A stretch of 60,000 bases of DNA from Nymphaea colorata (lineage: Eukaryota > Streptophyta > Magnoliopsida > Nymphaeales > Nymphaeaceae): positions 26,509,934 through 26,569,933 of the forward strand of contig NC_045138.2 in assembly GCF_008831285.2 (NCBI RefSeq), written 5' to 3'. Within the stretch, counting starts at the first letter, position 1, and each line of letters opens with the position of its first letter. The position numbers and the translations under genes are program-made. Positions 24,473 to 35,300 of the stretch are shown one piece after another. A model generated the notes under the pieces. The model was not told the DNA's origin. It made no database searches and was given only the letters and a program-made list of their open reading frames with translations.

Positions 24473-25622
24473 GTTACCTTCGACTCAGAAAAGCTTGGGA
24501 GTACGGCCTGTGTGCGCCCGAGAGCGAGGAGATGCAAGCGTGAAAAATGCGACAGCGGGGGGAGCAAAGCACGAGCCCCCTACGGTGCCGTGGGTCGGAT
24601 GATTTCGATGAAGGACAAGAAGCTGTGTTCGGAACAATCTGTCGCAAATGTCTTTTCGTCCCGCGTTTGACAAGTTTAACATGTTTTATGGAACACTGAA
24701 TTATTAGAACGCTAAGTTCCTGTTATCAAACGTCCTCACGCAGACAGTTGGTTAAACGTTTCATATATCAATCTCCATGTTAGCTGACCAACACGGGAAC
24801 ACGTCTTCCGGTATTTCATTAGAAGGGTATTTATGTCATTTACAAAAAAGAAAATTTTTAAGAACCCTTACAATGGAAGGCCTTCTATTTCATCATCAAA
24901 AGATAAATGTTTGTTACATAAAACATTTCATTTCCCTGTTTTTTTAGTATGCCCTAGATATGTAAATCTGTCAATTCGATTCAAGAACCGATTGACTGCT
25001 CATAGAAAATCAGCCGATTTGATGTCAAATCGGCTAAATTCATCAATGAAGTTTCTCTTGTTTTATTTTTTAAGCTTAGGTAGCAAAAAAGTTGCACACA
25101 CAATTACAACTTACAAGTGAAAAGTCTTGATGAAAACTGATAAAAGCTTGCTGTGTCCAGAAAAAAGATGGCAAGACCTTTTCTACTCACTAAAAAAAAA
25201 CTTCAAAAAATATGTTTTTCACAAAGCAGCATAGTATACATTGAATAGACCCGGAAATATGGTTTTAAAGAGTGTGAATCCCCATGATAGAGAAGCACTC
25301 TTGTTTACCCTCATTATTTGCAAATTTGGTACAGTTGCAACCGAGTTATCATTTTTTTTTAGACTTTACCTTTTCCCTTAAAAGTGTATTTTTTTTTACG
25401 CTACTTTGCATTTTTTCTAATTAACACGTTGTCATTTTTCTCTTAAGTGCCTTGGTACTCTCACATGAAAAACATTTTTTTTTTAAAAAATTTAAAATAC
25501 AAATTTTAATCAATCCGATTCACAAACATTGGTGCTTTCTTAACATTTAAACTTATTTCTTATGGTTTAGCTTGGTCTGACCCAAACGGCCAGACCTGTT
25601 CCACGTGGGTATGCGGCCAAAC

Positions 25623-25840
25623 TTCCAAAGAATTACCTGGATCTTAGGTAACCAAACTTCCAAAGAGTGCCCACAATGATAATATCAATAAGAGACAGAG
25701 ACATCAAACCACTCACAATGCCAATGATAACCTTCGTGGCTTTGGGCTTTAAAAACCGATGCAAAGATTCATAAAACAACCATATGAAACATCTAAAATC
25801 TTTTGAGATCAACAATAAAAAAGATTTACAAATCTCTTTC
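25623..25840. repeat. Diverged dispersed repeat, copy 1 (copy 2 at 27145-27330)
   Basis: Shares with 27145-27330 the ordered words CTTCCAAAGA, ATCAAGCCA/ATCAAACCA, ATAAT, AACAACCATAT, GAGCTCAACAATAAAA/GAGATCAACAATAAAA and AAATCTC. Same orientation, about 1.5 kb apart, heavily diverged. Possibly an old duplication or two remnants of one transposon. Confidence 0.6.
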
Positions 25841-26779
25841 TTGCTCTCTTTTATCTATCTATGTCAAACAAGTAAGGGTACAGGTGCTGGTTAATCTTAC
25901 TACAGCGTTATGGTGGTAATTATATATTTGTTTAATTAAAAAATAAAAAAAAAAACAAATAATATCATCACATCATTAAGATAATTAAACAAGCAAGTAA
26001 CTTAAATATACTCCAAAAACATAAAACAACATAACAAGTCAACAACAATTGCATAGTGCATTTAAGTTATAAATAACAAATTAACGAACATGTGTGAGAA
26101 CTCAACAAGGGCATATGCAAAACCAAGCAATCTCCAAGTGAGCAACAATTCTGCATCATAAAAACATGCAATGCATTAACCATCACAAGTTCCGTGGTGT
26201 GACCTACGAACCACTCGCGAACAGCTGGACGACTCCTCCAGTTGACTCATTTAGTCCATTTCAAAAATTGCAAGTTACAGTTTTCACAAAAGAGAAAGAG
26301 AGCGGCAAAATCTTCTTCAAGCCACAAGAAAAGAATATGCTCTCTTCCCCAATATAATACCCATACGAAATCCGAAATAAAGTAAAGGAAGAGGGAGTAG
26401 ACCAAAGCGGCCTGCAAGAACCTAAAAAGCATCGGACAAAAAAAGGGCAGCAAACGTGCTACTCTGCCATTCTTGCTGCCTGCAAGGGAGGACCCAGCCA
26501 CCGGCAACAGATTCCACCGGAATGTGCTTCCAATTTAAGATGGCGAACCAGTTATGAACAAGCCATCAATTTTGGGAAACTAGAAAGAAGAACAAATCCA
26601 GCAACAATCGAAATCAAAACTAGAAAGAAACAGATCGGAACCCCAAAAATCGAAACGAAACGAAACAAACAAACGAAGAAACTTGCCGTCGGTGTTGCGG
26701 ACTCACCGTCCGCCGCCAGCCACAAACACCCACTGGAAGATCAAAGAAAATCAAGGTTTGTTTTAACATTTTATCGAGG

Positions 26780-26885
26780 TTTGGATCTGGTTCCCACCCA
26801 AAACCAGATCCAAATGTGCCACAACATACCCACGTACCCATTTTGCCGTACCGGCGTCTCGGTACAGGTACGTGGGTCGTTGTGG
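26780..26885. repeat. Cluster of inverted repeats (hairpins)
   Basis: First hairpin: a perfect 13-bp stem TTTGGATCTGGTT (26780-26792) with AACCAGATCCAAA (26802-26814), 9-nt loop. Second: CCACAACATACCCACGTACC (26819-26838) pairs with 26867-26885 with one bulged base, and encloses a smaller GTACCG/CGGTAC stem (26848-26865). The GGTACCG and GGATC-GGTT words recur in hairpins of the copia LTR at 57653-57714, so this may be a fragment of a related LTR. Confidence 0.75.
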
Positions 26886-27144
26886 TGTACCATGGGACAT
26901 AGCTATCTATCACCCATGCATTCATGAAACAGACTTTACACGAAATGCAAACTTCACAGGAGTCCATAATGAAAATTAAAACAAATCATAGAAGCTAAAC
27001 ACATTCAAATTCAACTTATCCATTGTAACCATTTTGGATGCAAAATCAGAAGCAAAAAACAAAACAGATCTCAAGGCCTTAAAGCATGCGATTGCATGAT
27101 GGAAACTTACCAGAGTCTTCTTGCCTGCCGCTCAGACAACCAAC

Positions 27145-27330
27145 CTTCCAAAGAATCCAGGCATTCAAACATATGAAAAAGACGAGACAGCAAAGCGTTC
27201 ATCAAGCCAATTATAATCTTACCCTTAGGCATGAAGGACTCTTATGTGCAGGATAGATCCATCAAACAACCATATCAAATGATTAAAACACAATGAGCTC
27301 AACAATAAAAGGATCTAGAAATCTCTCACA
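27145..27330. repeat. Diverged dispersed repeat, copy 2
   Basis: Partner of 25623-25840 (see there). A further shared word, CATGCA(T/C)TCATGAAACA, follows at 26915 and 27331. Confidence 0.55.
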
Positions 27331-27730
27331 CGTCCATGCACTCATGAAACATGACCTTCGGCAAGATTGTAGGGCCGGAATAGTCATGACTCCAAATTGT
27401 TCTTTACGGGTTCGTTTGGTAAATGGAACACTCATAAAGTGTTCCATGTATCTGCCCTAAAAATTAGGGTAGATTCATAAAGACCTAGTTCAAGTGTAGG
27501 ATTGCACCACTCTGTCTGCAATACTTGTATAAATCTCTTCTATCAATGGTACCGTTTTATCCACCAAGCTAGAGAAATAGAGACAAGGCAATATGCAGTA
27601 CTGAGTTTCTGCTCAACTTCATTTTTTGTCGGTTATATGGTAGTTAAGCTGATGATTGACTTAGGAATTCCACAATTTTATAACATAGAAAAGTTGACAT
27701 TTTTTTAGACCATCCACTGATTTTACTGGG

Positions 27731-27815
27731 ATGGATCTTGCCAGTGGCTTTTTTTTATAGTGAAATCCTTATGATGGATCTTGCCAGTGGCTTTTTTTAT
27801 AGTGAAATCCTTATT
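27731..27815. repeat. 43-bp tandem duplication, two copies
   Basis: ATGGATCTTGCCAGTGGCTT and the following T-run plus ATAGTGAAATCCTTAT occur at 27731 and again at 27774; nearly identical apart from one T in the run. Confidence 0.93.
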
Positions 27816-29404
27816 TTTCAGCTATCACTGCATTTCCACGATAGACTGTTCACATTTTAATAATTTTCACGATAACCCATGTCTGGCTTCATCCTTCATG
27901 AAAATATGGCTTCCCTAGCTGCGAAAAATTCCTATTACAGTTATAACTATCTCGGTAAATTAACATAGGACCCCTTAATAAGATGCAACCCATAGAATTT
28001 GTGTGAGATTGGAGAAATAAGGGTGGCACTGTATAATTTAGCTTCTTCTTGAGGCACAGAAAGTGGCTTACCCTCAACAATGTACTTATCATTGTCATGT
28101 GGAACTCAGGCTGCTGTCTGTAAAAAACCTACACTCAAAAGTATTCGTTGTAACATTATTTACATGTCCACTACTGGTTAGAAAAGAAAATCTATAATCT
28201 AAAAAAAATACACACTTACAAGCACTTTACTAAAGATTTTGGCACCTCATCTGTCAGGTTGTTACAGCTCAGGCCACAGCAGGCAAAAAGAAAGCATAAG
28301 CAGTTACTTGATAAACGCCCTCTGTTTTTAGAGAGGATAATCTACCCAGCATTTTTCAGTTCAATATTTACATATTAGTTACTAACTTACAGTATTGCCA
28401 AGCTTTTTTGATCAACACATTCAGGAACTTGACCAGATGGCATACAGTCTGGCAATAACCTCAGCATAAGAGTAGTGCATAAGTTTCATTCTTATGCATT
28501 GGGAAACACAAACCCAGAGGAAAAAATCAATGTGGATATTTAACACAGTGTTTTTAAGGTAGTCATTTTGCTTTTGTCAGGGAAATTTGAACTTGTGACA
28601 TAACTACCATAGACAACAGCAAAGAATGAATTAACTTAGCCAAAAAACACATAACCTTGATTGCTTTGTCAAGTTATTATGCCAGAGGGAATGGACCCAT
28701 AAGATTAGTACCTTGAATTTCTCGGGGAGAACCATGTAGCATCAGCACAAAGTTCAGAAATTAATACCTTCATTTTTGTCCATTAATACTGTAAGAATGT
28801 AAGAAAGCACTTATACATTCTTATTACTATTTTTATTGTTTACGTGAATTTGTTCATGTATATGCACATGATCAGTTTTTGTATGATTTGTATATACCGA
28901 TATTTCTTGTGTATAGTTTTTATGTATTATTTATTTTTTGCCGCACTTCTCCTCCTCCTTCTCACCTCAGTTTGATGCTGCTGGGAGCTTTTTTTTTTTT
29001 CACTTGCTGCTGTTGTAGCTTCTCTTTCTCTCCCCCCCCCCCCACCACACACACTCTACTATCTGCACCCCCTTCTATCTGTTTCTCGTTCCCTCTTTCT
29101 CCCAATCTCCCCCTTGCCTCGTTCTGTCTGAAAGCCATCCTCTCTCATCTCTGGCACCCTTTTATTTTGGACAAGGCATGAGAGGTGGCGAGCAGGGTTG
29201 AGTTGGTCTGGACCTTTTGGTCAAACCCAATTTCTCTCCCTCATCTCTCTTGTGTATATATACGTTTGATGTATCCTTTCTGAGAAATAACTCTAATCAA
29301 ACACCACCTAATTAATACAAGATTTACCAAAAACACCCATTTACATCTATGAATTTCTATTGATCATTTTTTTCTGGCTTATTTCCAATAATACCCTTTC
29401 TGCT

Positions 29405-29435
<31 letters not shown>

Positions 29436-29436
29436 C
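29405..29436. repeat. (AC)12(AT)n microsatellite
   Basis: ACAC run followed by ATATATAC. Confidence 0.95.
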
Positions 29437-29730
29437 AGTTTTCTAACTTGTTCACAACCCTAAATTTTGAAATTTTCTATGAAAATTCAGGGGCTTATGA
29501 CCACAAATATATACATATTCTGAATTACACCTACGGTAGGTAAAAATTCCAATTTACCCTTATGTTATAGTACTTGTATTACCATGCATTTTAGATGCAT
29601 AAATATCTATTTTTAGCTCTCCTTGGGCATGAATACATTCCTAATTCCCCAAGACTTGTAAAATTCCATTTTCATACTAATTTGTAATTAATAGTAAAAG
29701 GATCAAATTTTTAACCTAAAAGCCACCGGA

Positions 29731-29751
29731 TATCACATTTCTACCCCCTTA
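29731..29751 (-). mobile_element. Polypurine tract and 5' end of the 3' LTR of the gypsy remnant
   Basis: On the minus strand AAGGGGGTAG (about 29750-29741) is followed by AAA and TGTGATATCC, with TG at 29737-29736: the usual arrangement of polypurine tract and LTR start. It lies about 50 nt after the pol remnant. The other end of the LTR, at lower coordinates, could not be fixed. Confidence 0.65.
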
Positions 29752-29797
29752 AATAAGCTCATCCTCCATACTGAAATTACAACTTTATATACAAGAG

Positions 29798-30123
29798 ATC
29801 AGGGTAATTCTTTCTCATGTCCAACTCCAATTCCTAAGTACATTCTTTGGGGCTATGGTGTTGACAGTCTACTTTGATTAACAGAATTGGCTTGGTCCGA
29901 ACCACTTGTTCTCTTCTATCCACAATTCTTATGGGCTTCTTTTAATTATTAGATCACCTTGCACTTAAACATCCTTGAAATCTATTACATGTTCTGAGTC
30001 TGCCACATATTTCTGAAACATAGATACATGAAAGACAATGTTGTAACAGTCTATAAGGCAACTCTCCAACTTGTTCAAGAATCTCAAACAGGCCCACATA
30101 TCTTGGACTTAATTTTCCCAATA
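29798..30123 (-). pseudogene. Dead Ty3/gypsy pol 3' end (C-terminal integrase region)
   Basis: Reading the minus strand in three successive frames gives fragments typical of the end of plant gypsy polyproteins: GKLSPRYVGLFEILEQVGEL, VFHVSMFQKYVADSEHVIDF, RIVDRREQVVRTKPILLIKV and ELDMRKNYP. At least two frameshifts and in-frame stops (after DFKDV and after PKECT) break it, so it is inactive. It is cut off at about 30125, where AT-rich repeat begins. The order and the polypurine tract just downstream support a 3' end of a gypsy element on the minus strand. Confidence 0.8.
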
Positions 30124-30129
30124 TGAAGG

Positions 30130-32382
30130 TCATGAACTTGTGAAATTAATCAATTATAAATGGTTTGAAAAATATATGTAACATAGCAAATGAACACTCC
30201 TTAAAAAAGTATTTTTTCCAAAAGTTGTGAGTTTTGAAAACTTACCAAAGCTAAGAGTTTCGTAAAATTAGAAATAGTTTTAAAATGTCTACAAAAAGAA
30301 TTTTGCAATCATTATGAAATACATAAAAAAATGAAAAAGATCTGTAAAACAAAAAAACATTTGTAAAGCTTCATAAAATCATAAATAGCATAAACATTTC
30401 ACAAAATTTTAGAAAGGTGTTAGTTTTCAAATTCTGAAACAATTGTCACAAAATTGAGCAATTTTACTATTTCAAGATGTCACTTGCAAAAATTTTCAAA
30501 AATTGAAAAATGCACTTCGCTTTTGAAATTTTGAAAAGATTTTACTTATGAAAGCCATGAATTTATAAAACATGTGAAAGTTATGAGCTGATAAAACATG
30601 CTTTTCAAAAGTGCTAGCATTTAGAATCAGAAACAAAAGCCAAAATTTAGTAATTTTATGATTTGGTAATGAGACAGTTCTTCAAAAGTTCAAAACACTT
30701 AAAAAACCTAACATGTTCCACGACTAGTGAAAATTTTGCAATGTTTTTGAACTTTTGAAAACTTAATTTTTCTTGTGAAAGTTGTGTGTTTATGAAACTT
30801 GTGAAAGTCGTGAGATATGTAATCATTAAAAGCATATTCAAAGTGTCATAAAAAGTTTGCATGAGAGTTATGATGCTCCACAATTTTCTAAATAGTGCAA
30901 AGAATTTCATCATAGATTTAAAAAAAATGTTAACTTAAAAAAGCCAGAAACAGTTCTCAAATTTTTTAGAAATGCGAAAATCAACAAAGAATAAGTATTA
31001 AAAAATAGAACAATGTTTTAAGCTTTAAAAATTTCAAGACTTTATGTGCTAAAGTTGGATGTTGCAAAACCTACTAAAGTTATACACATTGTCAAGTTCA
31101 TCCAAAAGTTTATGTTCCGTGTAAAAAGGGTGAAAAAGAGGCAAGACTTTTGTAAAACGAAAATTTTTTCGAAACAACAATTGAAAAAATTTAAAAAATT
31201 GAATATTTTGCATGTAAACCTACAAGGTTTATAACTTCGAAAGTTGCGAGTTTAGAAAACTTAAGAAACTTCTAAGTTTGTAAAATTAAAAATAGTTTTA
31301 ATATGTTTACAAAAGTTTACACTAAAACGTGTCAAATTAGTCAAAAAATTCGTAATCATTGCAAAATACGTATAAAATTTAGCAAACTTTTAAGTAGTGA
31401 AAAAATTTCACAAAAAAAACTTTTAAAAAGTGCTTACTTTCAAATGCTCAAACAATTGTCACGCAATTGAACAATTTTACTAAGTTGAAATGACAACTGA
31501 AAAATTTTCTAATTTGAAAAAAATGTGTGCCACTTTTTGAAAATTTCAAACTTTCAAGATTTGACACAAAAAAGTTGTGACCTTATAAAAAATGTGAAAG
31601 TTAAAAAATGATAAAACCCGCTTTAAATAAGTGCTAGCCTTCAAAATCAGAAACAAATGATAAAATTCAGTAATTTTATGATTTTTGAAATGACACTTCA
31701 AAATTTTCAAAAGGTAGAAAAGGTGCTAAGTCTTTGAAAATTTTGAAAATCTAAAGATTTTACTTGTGAAAGTCATGAGATGTGTAAACATTGAAAGCAG
31801 TTTGAAAGTTTGTTTGAAAATCGCCAAATACATTCAAAAGTTTGTAGCTATTATATAACATTTAATAAAAATTTCAATCAAGAAATAATGTTATGTGGTT
31901 CCGCATTTTTTCAAATAGTACAAAGAAATTAAACAAAGATTTTTAGAAAATGTTAACTTAGAATAGCCCAAAACAATTGTCCAAATTTCCTAGAAGTGCA
32001 AAAATTTTATGAGTTCAAAACCACACTGGCGAAATTTTCCAAAATTTAAGAATACGTTAAGCTTTCGATATTTTCAAGATTTTAGTTATGAAATGTCTTA
32101 AGCATACAAAACTTGTGAAAGTTGTGAGTTTTATAAATTAAAAACAGTTTGAAAGTAACAAGAGTTTTCTAAAAGTTGTAAGGTTTACATATTAAAAACG
32201 TTGTTGGACTACTTTTGTAAAGTCTCCAACCCTAATCTCTTTTAATAGAGATGAGGGTTACGTTAATGGATCATTCTTTTCGACTCTGTCACTCTCTCTT
32301 GTAACATCCCTTATGAAAAGGGTGAGTTTATGAAGCTTGTCAAAGTTGTGAAATGTAGACATTAAAAGCAGTGTGAAAGTGC
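30130..32382. repeat. AT-rich diverged tandem repeat, period about 1.02 kb, two units
   Basis: Words recur about 1020 bp apart in the same order. GAAAACTTACCAAAGC (30236) pairs with GAAAACTTAAGAAACT (31256), GTGCTAGC (30610) with 31632, and AAATGTTAACTTA (30927) with AAATGTTAACTTA (31949). Within each unit shorter motifs such as GTGAAAGTTGTGAG recur. Very A/T-rich with no coding frame of note. Confidence 0.75.
32202..32306. mobile_element. Possible small LTR-like insertion in the AT-rich repeat
   Basis: A 105-bp block beginning TGTTGG and ending GTAACA that has no counterpart in the other repeat unit. It contains a 13-bp hairpin with one mismatch (AACCCTAATCTCT, 32228-32240, with 32247-32259). 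The TG...CA ends suggest a solo LTR or TRIM piece, but I find no target-site duplication. Confidence 0.3.
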
Positions 32383-35300
32383 CTCATCAAGATCCACATG
32401 CAGTACTCATGTCTCACAAGACTGCTTCTCCTCTTGTTGTACGAGGTTCATCGTATCTTTCTTACCCTAGTTTTTTCATAGTCAATACTTTTGTCTCACA
32501 CATAATCTCCTAAAACTGACCATTATGCCGATGCATCTAGTTGGCCATGCATCGGCTATGTCTTCAGTCAGTCATTTATTTCAAGTACATTTGATTGACT
32601 TTTTGAACTTGATGATAGGGGCGTTACTTCTTCAAGCTCCATATGCAGTTCCCAGGTCCCACGGGACACCTTCTCCTCTGGTTGTATGGGTTTCATCGCA
32701 TCATTTGCGCCCATAATGACACGATCATACATCATTAACAACTCATCTCTTGAGTGCTCGTTAAGTTATAACTGTCACTCTCTCTTGCCAAGACGATGAA
32801 ACGAAATGCACAAGATTGTCAATAATAATCCCAAACAAAGTTTATGTTAGTTCATCTCTATTCATCAATGTGCATCGTAGATGCAACATTCACATACTTT
32901 ACCACGACAATCGTCAGCCATATATTCTAATTTCACATAACAGACATTTTGAACTTGATGGTAGGGACATTGCCTCATTAAGTTCCATATGCAGTTCTCA
33001 TGTCTCACGGGACTGTTTCCCCTCTTGTTGCATGGGGTTCATCGTATCTTTCCTACCCTAGTTTTTTCATAGTCAATACTTTTGTCTCATGCATAACTTC
33101 TTAAAATTGACCATTATGCCGATGCATCTAGTTGGCCATACATCGGCTATGTCATCAGCCAACCATTTATTTCAAGTGCATTTGATTGACATTTTGAACT
33201 TGATGGTAAGGACGTTAACTCATCAAGATCCATATGCAATTCTCGGGTCTCACGAGTCTGTTTCTCCTCTGGTTGTACGAGTTTCATCGTATCATTTGCA
33301 CCCACAATGAAACGATCACACATCTTTAACAACACAACTCTTGAGTGCTATTTAACTTATAAGTGTCGCTCTATCTTGCCAAGACGATGAGGCGAGATGC
33401 ACAAGATTGTCAACAATAACCCAAACAAAGTCCATGCTCGTTCATCGCTATTCATCAAGAATGTGCTCGCAAAGGCAACATTCGCTTACTTTACCATGAC
33501 AATCAGCCACCAGTTTATTTTAATTTCACATAGCAGACATTTTGAACTTGATGGTGGGGACGTCGCCTACGTCTCACGTGACTGCTTCCCCTCTTGTTGT
33601 ACGGGGTTCATCGTATCTTTTCTACCCTAGTTTTTTTATAGTCAATACTTTTGTCTCACATAACCTACTAAAGCTGACATGCATATAGTTGGCCATACAT
33701 CAGCTATATCTTCAATCAGTCATTTATTTCAAGTGAATGTCAATGACATCTATAACTTGATGGTAGGGACATTGCCTCATCAATATCCATATGCGGTTCT
33801 CATGTCTCACGGGACTGCTTTCCCTCTTGTCGTACGGGGCTCATTGTATCTTTCTTACTCTAATTTTTTCATAGTCAATACTTATGTCTCACACATAACC
33901 TCCTAAAACTGACCATTATGCCGATACATATAGTTGGCCATGCATCAGCTATGTCGTCAGTTAGCCATTTATTTCAAGTACATTTGATTAACATCTTGAA
34001 CTTGATGGTAGGGACGTTGCCTCATCAAGATCCATATGCAGTTCTCAGGTCTCACAGCACTGTTTCTACTCATGTTGTATGAGTTTCATTGTATCAATTG
34101 CGTCCATAATGAGACAATCACACATCATTAAGAACTCATCTCTTGAGAGGTCCTTAAGTTACAATTGTCGCTCTCTCTTGCCAAGACGATGAGGCGAGAT
34201 GCACAAGACTGTCAATAATAATACCAAACAAAGAATATGTTCGTTCATCTCTATTGGTCAAGAATGTGCTCGCAGACGCAACATTCACTTACTTTACCAT
34301 GACAATCAGCCAGCCATTTATTTCAATTTCACATAACTGACATTTTGAACTTGATAGTAGGGACGTTGCTCATCAACATCCATATGCAGTTCCCATGTCT
34401 CACGTGACTGTTTCCCCTTTTATTGCACGGGGTTCATCGCATCTTTCGCACCCTAGTTTTTTCATAATCAATACTTTTGTCTCACACATAACCTCCTAAA
34501 ACTGACTATTATGCCGATGCATCTAGTTGGTCATACAACGGCTATGTCTTCAATCAACCATTTCATAATCAATACTTTTGTCTCACACATAACCTCCTAA
34601 AACTAACCATTATGCCGATGCATCTAGTTGACCATACAACAGTTATGTCTTCAATCAGCCATTTATTTCGAGCGCATTCGATCGACATTTTAAACTTGAT
34701 TGTAGGGACGTTGCCTCATCAAGATCCATATGCAGTTCCCATGTCTCACGGGACTGCTTCACCTTTAGTTGTACGGGGTACATCGCAGTACATCGCATCT
34801 TTCCTACCCTAGTTTTTTCATAGTCAATACTTTTGTCTCACACATAACCTCCTAAAATTGACCGTTACGCCGATGCATCTAGTTGACCATGCATCAGCTA
34901 TGTCTTCAATTAATCATTTATTTCAAGTGTATGTGATTGATATCTTTAACTTGATGGTAGGGACGTTGGATCGTCAAGATCCATTTGCAGTTCTCATGTC
35001 TCACGGGACTGCTTCGCCGCTTGTTGTATGGGGCTCATTGTCTCTTTTCTACCGTAGTTTTTTCATAGTCAATACTTTTGTCTCACACATAACCTCCTAA
35101 AACTGACCATTATGCCGATGCATCTAGTTGGCCATGCATCGGCTATGTCCTCAGTCCGCCATTTATTTCAAGTGCAAGTGATTGAAATTTTGAACTTGAT
35201 GGTAGGGAAGTTGCCTCATCATGATCCATATGTAGTTCCCATGTCTCACGAGACCGCTTCCCCTCTTGTTGTCCGGGGTTCATCATATCATTCTTGTCCT

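Larger units (their letters stand above)
23320..24478 (-). other. Probable 5' UTR intron of the mL43 gene
   Basis: On the minus strand GAGTCGAAG/GTAACC at 24478/24477 is a good donor, followed at once by a CT-rich tract. A plausible branch point CTAAC (near 23385) and acceptor CCCATGGTAG (ends 23364) lie before the ATG at 23319. The 5' UTR exon would then be upstream of 24478. The transcription start is not defined. A (GA)n run at 23446-23466 lies inside. Confidence 0.45.
24700..29700. other. AT-rich intergenic region without a recognised gene
   Basis: Holds diverged repeats, a hairpin cluster and short tandem duplications listed separately, several homopolymer runs (poly-T near 25350-25480, poly-C at about 29030-29042) and an AC/AT microsatellite at 29405-29436. 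Frames of 60-115 codons here are low-complexity or unlike any family I know. The lower part of the gypsy LTR beginning at 29737 probably extends into the right end. Confidence 0.5.

Noticed and set aside
26620-26967. 115-codon minus-strand frame
   Set aside because: It spans the hairpin cluster and low-complexity FCFVSFRFLGF-type sequence, with no recognisable domain; probably a fragment of a repeat.
28879-29181. 100-codon plus-strand frame
   Set aside because: Pyrimidine-rich low complexity (Phe, Ser, Pro, Leu runs around a poly-C tract).
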